Shown piece after piece: positions 51,219 to 55,029 of a DNA stretch of 55,029 bases (its first letter is position 1; the number at the start of each line of letters is the position of its first letter). The DNA lies in NCBI GenBank assembly GCA_017429695.1, contig JAFROK010000038.1:1-55029 (forward strand), written 5' to 3'. This DNA comes from Clostridia bacterium. Its GTDB lineage: Bacteria; Bacillota; Clostridia; Christensenellales; Aristaeellaceae. The notes under the pieces are model-generated. The model searched no databases. It was given only the letters and a program-made list of their open reading frames with translations, and was not told where the DNA came from. The position numbers were made by a program, and so were the translations under genes.

Positions 51219-51338
51219 ATATCTTCTCCTTCCTGCCGGTTGATAGCGCTTCTTTTCTTTATTCGCCTTGTCTCAGCCTGAATCCTGCCGATCATTTTCC
51301 AAAGAAAGACTGCCGCATGGCCTGCAATGTTTTTTTCT

Positions 51339-51416
51339 TGTGGGATCAGCAAGACTCGAACATATGATCTCCCACGGTCGTGGGGCTCCAGATCCGTGCC
51401 ACAGATCCATACCAAC
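51339..51416 (-). ncRNA. Degenerate tRNA-like element (short form)
   Basis: Reading the minus strand, a ~78-nt segment starts GTTGGTATGGATC and ends with TTCGAGTC then GATCCCACA. The T-arm-like part is imperfect (ATATG against CTTGC). The anticodon position is replaced by a CCCAC-GACC-GTGGG hairpin with only a 4-nt loop. It resembles the neighbour at 51448-51585 but lacks the extra hairpins and a terminator. It is more likely a decayed copy than a working tRNA. Confidence 0.3.
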
Positions 51417-51417
51417 G

Positions 51418-51440
51418 AAAAAAGCACCCATGAAGGGTGC
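51418..51440 (-). terminator. Terminator of the longer tRNA-like element
   Basis: GCACCC (51424-51429) and GGGTGC (51435-51440) around ATGAA, followed on the minus strand by T6 (51423-51418). It lies just after the 3' end of the element at 51448-51585. Confidence 0.75.
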
Positions 51441-51447
51441 CTTTTCC

Positions 51448-51585
51448 GTTGGTGGGATTAGTAGGACTCGAACCTATGGTCGCACGGCTCTTCGTGCCGT
51501 TTGGTCGTTTAACGAAGGCGCCACTGGCGCCTTCGCCCCCACGATCGTGGGTGTCATAGAACCGAACCTCACTATATCCACCAAC
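51448..51585 (-). ncRNA. tRNA-like RNA with two hairpins replacing the variable loop
   Basis: On the minus strand GTTGGTGG (51585-51578) pairs perfectly with CCACCAAC (51455-51448). Next come a D-arm-like ATAG...CTAT, a CCCAC-GATC-GTGGG hairpin, a perfect 9-bp hairpin (GAAGGCGCC, loop AGT, 51534-51514) and a second hairpin (GCACG/CGTGC, 51497-51482). A T-arm follows (ATAGG, TTCGAGT, CCTAC) and then TAATCCCACC. The T-arm is convincing; the anticodon arm is not that of a functional tRNA. A terminator follows directly. The plan resembles the element at 54438-54613. It ends about 10 bp from a truncated LRR gene. Confidence 0.45.
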
Positions 51586-51595
51586 AGAAAAAGGA

Positions 51596-51856
51596 CCATT
51601 CTCTTATTGTGAATCCTTGGAATCCATAGTGATCCCAGACAGTGTGATCAGCATAGGAAATTACGCGTTCTCTTATTGTGCCTCCATGAAATCTGTCACG
51701 ATCCCAGATAGTGTAACCAGCATTGGATATAACGCTTTGAATAAGTGTGATTCCTTGACAGCCACGGTTCCCCGCGATTCATATGCGAAGCAGTACTGCG
51801 AGGACAATGGAATCAAATACATCTATCCTGATTCACTTGACTGGCTGTACAACTGA
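51596..51856 (+). pseudogene. 3' fragment of a BspA-like leucine-rich-repeat protein
   Basis: The frame encodes about 87 residues made of two LRR_5 units (SYCESLESIVIPDSVISIG, SYCASMKSVTIPDSVTSIG) and the usual BspA-type ending (LTATVPRDSYAKQYCEDNGIKYIYP). Signal peptide and most repeats are missing. The open frame continues upstream only into tRNA-like sequence. The nominal TTG at 51617 has no good ribosome site. It is the remnant of a large surface-protein gene cut at the border of the tRNA-like element. Its native terminator survives at 51875. Confidence 0.7.
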
Positions 51857-51874
51857 TACCATTCCGCCCATCCC

Positions 51875-51901
51875 GCTCCGGCAATTCACCGGAGCTTTTT
51901 T
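51875..51901 (+). terminator. Rho-independent terminator after the LRR fragment
   Basis: GCTCCGG and CCGGAGC form a 7-bp stem around CAATTCA, followed by T6. Confidence 0.85.
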
Positions 51902-51907
51902 CATACA

Positions 51908-52570
51908 ATGAACTTGACATTTTCAGATGATCCTATCTGGCAGAAACGTATCGCCGCGCTAAAAAAGATTGCGGAGTCCCAGGTTGATGTGGGACTGACG
52001 TCTTCCGCCTCCGGCCGAAGCCGTTTCCTCCTGGCGATCCATGAGAATGGCTGTCCAATCATGCGGATCCCGGCACGGCCGGTGATCCAGCCGGCGCTGA
52101 ATTCCGGTCAGGCTCGGGAAGAAATGACCGCAGCGATGGTGTGCCCTGCCTGCGGAAACAGGATTTATCCCCGGATCAATCCGGCAGTGATCGTCGGAGT
52201 CATCAATGGAAGCAGGATCCTGATCACAAAGTATAAGAGCGGCTTCCGGCACAACGCGCTGGTTGCGGGCTTTACGGAAATCGGCGAAACGGTCGAGGAA
52301 ACTGTCCGCAGGGAAGTCATGGAGGAAACCGGGCTTCGGGTGAAGAATATCCAATATTACAAATCCCAGCCCTGGGGAATTGCCTCGGACATCCTGATGG
52401 GCTTTTACTGCGACGTGGACGGTTCCACAGAGATCCACCGGGATGACAGGGAGCTTGGATATGCGGAATGGGTGGAAAGAAAGGATATCATCCTGCAGCC
52501 AACCGATCACAGCCTGACCAATGAGATGATGCGGAAATTCAGGGACGGTTACCCGGAAAAAGATCCTTGA
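51908..52570 (+). CDS. NudC-like NUDIX hydrolase
   Basis: The 220-aa protein has a half zinc-ribbon (CPACGNRIYPRINPAVIVGV) directly before a NUDIX domain, as in NADH pyrophosphatase NudC. The NUDIX box runs GFTEIGETVEETVRREVMEETGL (about 120-142). SQPWGIASDILMGFYC matches the NudC motif SQPWPFPxS-L-MgF only in part (IASD for FPSS). The first Cys pair of the ribbon is not obvious, and the N-terminal domain is short (~75 aa). It likely hydrolyses NAD(H) or a related nucleotide, possibly RNA caps. A terminator overlaps the stop. Confidence 0.82.
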   Translation: MNLTFSDDPIWQKRIAALKKIAESQVDVGLTSSASGRSRFLLAIHENGCPIMRIPARPVIQPALNSGQAREEMTAAMVCPACGNRIYPRINPAVIVGVINGSRILITKYKSGFRHNALVAGFTEIGETVEETVRREVMEETGLRVKNIQYYKSQPWGIASDILMGFYCDVDGSTEIHRDDRELGYAEWVERKDIILQPTDHSLTNEMMRKFRDGYPEKDP

Positions 52571-52598
52571 GACTGGGGACGGTTCCGGGTCTCGTTTT
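52569..52598 (+). terminator. Terminator of the NudC-like gene
   Basis: GAGAC/GTCTC with an inner GGGA/TTCC stem, followed by CGTTTTC. The stem includes the stop codon TGA. Confidence 0.5.
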
Positions 52599-52649
52599 CG
52601 GATTGGTGAGATCGAAATGGCCGACCGCGTTCGGAAGAGGGGAAAGACG

Positions 52650-53966
52650 ATGAAGTATCTGGAAAAGCGTTTTAAGCTCCGGGAAGCCGGAACAAGCATC
52701 CGGACGGAAATTGTTGCCGGGATGACGACCTTCATGACCATGGCCTATATTCTGGTGGTCAATCCCATGATTCTTGCCAGCGCCGGGATGGAATTCACAA
52801 AGGTGTTTACGGCGACGGCCATTGCCTCCGTGCTGGCCACGCTGGTGATGGGACTTCTGGCGAACCTGCCGATCGGGCTTTCGGCGGGGATGGGACTGAA
52901 TGCTTTCTTTGCCTATACGGTCTGTATGCGGATGGGCTATTCCTGGCAGTGGGCGATCACCGCCATATTTATTGAAGGGATCATTTTCCTGCTGCTGACA
53001 TTTTTCAACATCCGGGAGGCCATCGTAAACAGTATTCCAGCCACGCTTAAAAAAGCCATCGGCGCGGGCATCGGACTGTATATCGCCTTCATCGGGCTGC
53101 AGAACGCAGGAATCATCACCGGCGGGTCAACGCTGGTGGAACTGAGTCCGGACTGGTATCGGGGCCCTTCCGGACTTGCCATGCTCGGACTTCTGATCAC
53201 AGCCATTCTGATGATCCGAAAAATCCCCGGAGCCATCCTGATCGGGATGATCGTGACCACCCTGATTGGGATTCCGCTCGGCCTGACTTCCTTTGGCGGC
53301 GGAAGCTTTCTGCCCTCGGCTCCGTATTTCTTTCCCTTCGCGTTTGACGAGATCTTTTCCAGTGGAAAATCCGTCTTTGATTTTGTTGTCGTGCTCTTCA
53401 CATTTCTGTTTGTGGATATGTTTGATACCGTCGGCACGCTGATAGCCTGCGCAGGGAAGTCCGGCATCATCCGGCAGGACGGATCGATCCCGAACTGCAA
53501 GCAAGCGCTGCTGGCGGATGCCATCGGGACAACCAGCGGAGCGATGCTGGGCACCTCGACGGTGACATCGTTTGTGGAGAGCGCGGCAGGGGTGGCTGCC
53601 GGAGGCAGAACCGGACTGACGGCGGTTACGACAGCGGTCATGTTCCTGTTTGCGCTGTTCCTGGGGCCGCTGTTTGCATCGATTCCGGGAGCAGCCACCG
53701 CTCCTGCACTGATCCTCGTCGGCGCGATGATGATCTCACCCGTCAGGGAGATTGATTTCAACGACCTGACGGAAGGAATCCCGGCCTTTTTATGCGTGCT
53801 GTTCATGATCTGCGCATACAGCATATCAGACGGAATCATGTTCGGTATCATGTCCTATGTGCTGATCAACCTGCTTGCAGGCAAAAGCCGAAAGATCAAT
53901 CATATGGCCTGGGTCATCTGCGCGATGTTTCTGCTCAGAATTGTGGTGGGAACGGTCATCAAATGA
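52650..53966 (+). CDS. NCS2-family purine permease (AzgA-like)
   Basis: ATG 52650 has GAGGGGAAAG upstream and is preferred to the in-frame ATG at 52617. The 438-aa protein has about 12-14 membrane helices. AzgA-type signatures: TEIVAGMTTFMTMAYILVVNP, GLSAGMGLNAFFAYTV, FVDMFDTVGTLIA, GTTSGAMLGTSTVTSFVESAAGVAAGGRTGLTA. It should import adenine, guanine or hypoxanthine by proton symport. The short upstream leader shows no purine riboswitch. Confidence 0.92.
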   Translation: MKYLEKRFKLREAGTSIRTEIVAGMTTFMTMAYILVVNPMILASAGMEFTKVFTATAIASVLATLVMGLLANLPIGLSAGMGLNAFFAYTVCMRMGYSWQWAITAIFIEGIIFLLLTFFNIREAIVNSIPATLKKAIGAGIGLYIAFIGLQNAGIITGGSTLVELSPDWYRGPSGLAMLGLLITAILMIRKIPGAILIGMIVTTLIGIPLGLTSFGGGSFLPSAPYFFPFAFDEIFSSGKSVFDFVVVLFTFLFVDMFDTVGTLIACAGKSGIIRQDGSIPNCKQALLADAIGTTSGAMLGTSTVTSFVESAAGVAAGGRTGLTAVTTAVMFLFALFLGPLFASIPGAATAPALILVGAMMISPVREIDFNDLTEGIPAFLCVLFMICAYSISDGIMFGIMSYVLINLLAGKSRKINHMAWVICAMFLLRIVVGTVIK

Positions 53967-53973
53967 CCATTGC

Positions 53974-54003
53974 GAGACTGGGGGACTGCTCCCAGTCTCT
54001 TTT
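53974..54003 (+). terminator. Rho-independent terminator of the purine permease
   Basis: GAGACTGGG (53974-53982) and CCCAGTCTC (53991-53999) form a perfect 9-bp stem followed by TTTTC. Confidence 0.85.
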
Positions 54004-54437
54004 CAGATTGAACGGCTATGATATGATCCTAAAAACCGCACCGTATATGATCCGGAATGCTGACAACCGATACGGAGTGAAAATAAACCTCCCTATGTGG
54101 TAGGAACTACAAACTGTTGGGTACAGGGGTGTTATGAGCTAGTTCCTTATTTTACAAGGGTTCCGGCGATTCTGCCCTGCCGTTCAGCCGTACCCAAATA
54201 CTGTAAGCGCTTCTTCCAGACACACCATACATAAATGCGCAGTAAAATGCTCACATCACTCATCGATGTGAGCACAGACTGTAGACAAAGTCCGAGGCTA
54301 AGGTCTCGGATTTTGTCATATAAAAGTGCTGGAAAATCAATAAAATCAAAATACAGCGGGCGATTGTGGTATAAAAATGGCAGGACGAACTGTTCCAAAT
54401 GTCCAACTGGACTGGTAGGCCGAAGGTACGAAATTGT
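54004..54437. other. Gene-free stretch with several hairpins
   Basis: No credible intact gene. AGGAACTA/TAGTTCCT (54102-54109, 54140-54147) brackets 30 nt. GCTCACATC/GATGTGAGC (54249-54257, 54265-54273) is a perfect 9-bp hairpin. GACAAA-TCCGAG/CTCGGA-TTTGTC (54284-54317) is a longer stem. A minus-strand open frame ending at 54147 has a plausible C-terminal end (KKRLQYLGTAERQGRIAGTLVK) that I do not recognise; the rest of it is antisense of the tRNA-like gene. Codon usage and AT content differ from the rest of the window, suggesting mobile-element debris. Confidence 0.45.
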
Positions 54438-54613
54438 GGTGGCATGGCTCAGTCGGTAGAGCACATCGTTCACATCGATGGGGGAAAGCCGCCGAGGACC
54501 GCCGGTGACGGAAATCTCGTCGGCGGCTTTCTCATGCGAAACAAGCGATCTGCCCGGTGGGCAGTCGCGCCGATTGAGCATGCGGATCGTTGGTTCGAGT
54601 CCAACTGTCACCA
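54438..54613 (+). tRNA. tRNA-Val(CAC)-like gene with ~108-nt structured insertion in the variable region
   Basis: Acceptor GGTGGCA (54438-54444) pairs with TGTCACC (54606-54612) with one G-U. The D-arm is GCTC-AGTCGGTA-GAGC (54447-54462). The anticodon arm is CATCG-TTCACAT-CGATG (54464-54480) with U33, anticodon CAC and A37. The T-arm is GTTGG-TTCGAGT-CCAAC (54589-54605). The variable region, normally about 5 nt, spans 54481-54588. It contains an 11-bp perfect stem (54485-54495 with 54520-54530) and a GCGA-CTGCCC/GGGCAG-TCGC hairpin (54545-54568) enclosed by CATGC/GCATG (54533-54537, 54578-54582). Discriminator is A54613; CCA is not encoded. A terminator follows at once. It could be an active tRNA-like RNA or a tRNA carrying an unknown insertion. 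Confidence 0.6.
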
Positions 54614-54617
54614 CTTC

Positions 54618-54642
54618 CCTCCCAGATCGGGAGGTTTTTTTT
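54618..54642 (+). terminator. Rho-independent terminator of the tRNA-like gene
   Basis: CCTCCC (54618-54623), loop AGATC, GGGAGG (54629-54634), then T8. A clear intrinsic terminator only four bases after the discriminator base. Confidence 0.9.
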
Positions 54643-54705
54643 GTATAATCTGGTTTGTGTGATTGTGTAGGTTCCCGTCATACGACGGTTCGCCTGGATC
54701 ATAAA

Positions 54706-54735
54706 TCAACTCAATGTAAGATGCTTCTTTTCCAT
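54706..54735 (-). pseudogene. Very short ORF with strong ribosome site, probably gene remnant
   Basis: On the minus strand AAGGAGG (54749-54743) is seven bases before ATG 54735, which encodes only nine residues (MEKKHLTLS) to TGA at 54706. A one-base shift continues IELIYDPGEPSYDG, so this is probably the start of a frameshifted gene. It lies inside nested inverted repeats (AAGATGC/GCATCTT 54718-54770 and CATCTC/GAGATG 54733-54761). Confidence 0.25.
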
Positions 54736-54782
54736 CTCAGTTCCTCCTTATAACCGAGATGCAGCATCTTGACAATAACATG

Positions 54783-55029
54783 TTTGCCTGAGTGAATGCT
54801 ACTTTTTGTTTCGCCAGAGTTATTGCAACAGGATGATTCCATTTAGTTTGGCAAATAAAGCCTTAAAGTATTTAAAATATTTTAAAATATTGGTCACTTG
54901 ACAGACTAAATGCAACTTTGCCAGGTTAAGTGCAACCGAAGAGCAAAGCGTTGTGGAAAGCGTGGAAAAATCGAAGATTTTCCCACCCTTACCACAACAG
55001 ACGACGATGGCGACGACGAGGAGAGACGG
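54783..55029. mobile_element. Probable insertion-sequence end (IS21-like) running off the window
   Basis: Three imperfect direct repeats of the form TTTGCC-G-GT-A-TGCAAC occur at 54783-54802, 54808-54829 and 54918-54937, separated by AT-rich DNA that includes an AAAATATTTTAAAATATT palindrome. After them GTTGTGG-AAAG-CGTGG-AAAAATC and its near complement (about 54950-54999) form a long imperfect inverted repeat. Multiple terminal repeats ending in TGCAAC are typical of IS21-family ends. No transposase gene is within the window, so the call is tentative. Confidence 0.4.

Larger units (their letters stand above)
51219..51595. other. Gene-poor stretch with tRNA-like elements
   Basis: No protein gene is credible in this ~375-bp stretch. 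A plus-strand open frame (51268-51612) is merely the antisense of tRNA-like sequence, a common false ORF. The stretch holds two minus-strand tRNA-like elements and the terminator between them, described separately. Confidence 0.6.

Noticed and set aside
51268-51612. Plus-strand ORF of 114 aa over the tRNA-like elements
   Set aside because: Its GGISRTRTYG-type sequence is the usual translation of the reverse complement of a tRNA 3' end; no ribosome-binding site or family.
52571-52649. Purine riboswitch upstream of the NCS2 permease
   Set aside because: The leader is under 80 nt and taken up by the previous gene's terminator; no purine aptamer junction is recognisable.
54147-54614. Minus-strand ORF of 155 aa starting MVTVGLEPTI
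   Set aside because: The first third is antisense of the tRNA-like gene and the middle crosses several hairpins. Only the C-terminal end might be an old gene remnant.

Overview
The window reads as a chromosomal segment of a Gram-positive anaerobe of the Clostridia, probably a gut or rumen lineage. The DNA is moderately GC-rich (estimated by eye at 55-58%) and densely coded, with four-base ATGA overlaps and many short-spaced operons. Support for Bacillota comes from murB-rapZ-whiA, YybS-rplI-dnaB, a YhaM-type nuclease, PreA, a RsbU/RsbW/STAS partner-switching set, an NHLM-type peptide exporter and cadherin-like, SdrD-B and BspA-LRR surface proteins. The genus cannot be fixed from sequence reading alone; a Christensenellales-like rumen relative is a guess.

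Layout. 1-4874: signalling. A LytS/YesM-type kinase and a SARP-like response regulator, a divergent sigma-70 gene with a small leader-like protein, a second paralogous regulator and a GGDEF protein. 4893-6616: PreA-type dihydropyrimidine dehydrogenase and a small unknown. 6722-9734: partner-switching module (STAS protein, 201-aa unknown, PP2C phosphatase, HATPase). 9760-12212: ABC exporter pair and a LEA-like membrane protein. 12374-17595: complete NHLM/NHLP exporter (HlyD-like protein, C39-peptidase ABC, second ABC) with no conventional cargo gene. 17629-19217, minus strand: CapA and NUDIX. 19473-24243: murB, rapZ, whiA and a polytopic membrane protein. 24324-25085: secreted cadherin-like protein. 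25207-29044: YybS-like, rplI, dnaB, yhaM. 29101-35184: lipoprotein, a 1088-aa SdrD-B repeat protein and an L,D-transpeptidase. 35254-36264: trpS. 36465-41868: XRE-cupin regulator with potABCD. 42105-43869: rhodanese-HTH-HTH fusion, YgjP-type metallopeptidase, twin zinc-ribbon protein. 43928-47019: GH78 rhamnosidase-like enzyme and PfkB kinase. 47028-50873, minus strand: hydrolase, aldo/keto reductase, DMT transporter, Dus. 51000-55029: a small winged-helix-like gene, tRNA-like elements, a truncated BspA-LRR fragment, a NUDIX gene, an NCS2 purine permease, and a mostly gene-free kilobase ending in what looks like an insertion-sequence end.

The most unusual signal is in the last 4 kb. At 54438-54613 a well-formed tRNA-Val(CAC) cloverleaf is interrupted in the variable region by about 108 nt that fold into strong hairpins, and it is followed by a textbook terminator. 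A degenerate tRNA-like element at 51448-51585 on the minus strand has the same plan: a TTCGAGTCC arm, two hairpins in place of a short variable loop, and a terminator. Together these suggest an undescribed family of terminated tRNA-like RNAs, or a tRNA-invading element, beside LRR and IS debris. Other points worth attention are the NHLM exporter without a recognisable precursor, the 68-aa leader-like protein next to the sigma factor, the rhodanese-HTH-HTH fusion, and an atypical potABCD system whose binding protein is anchored at its C-terminus and carries an acidic insert.
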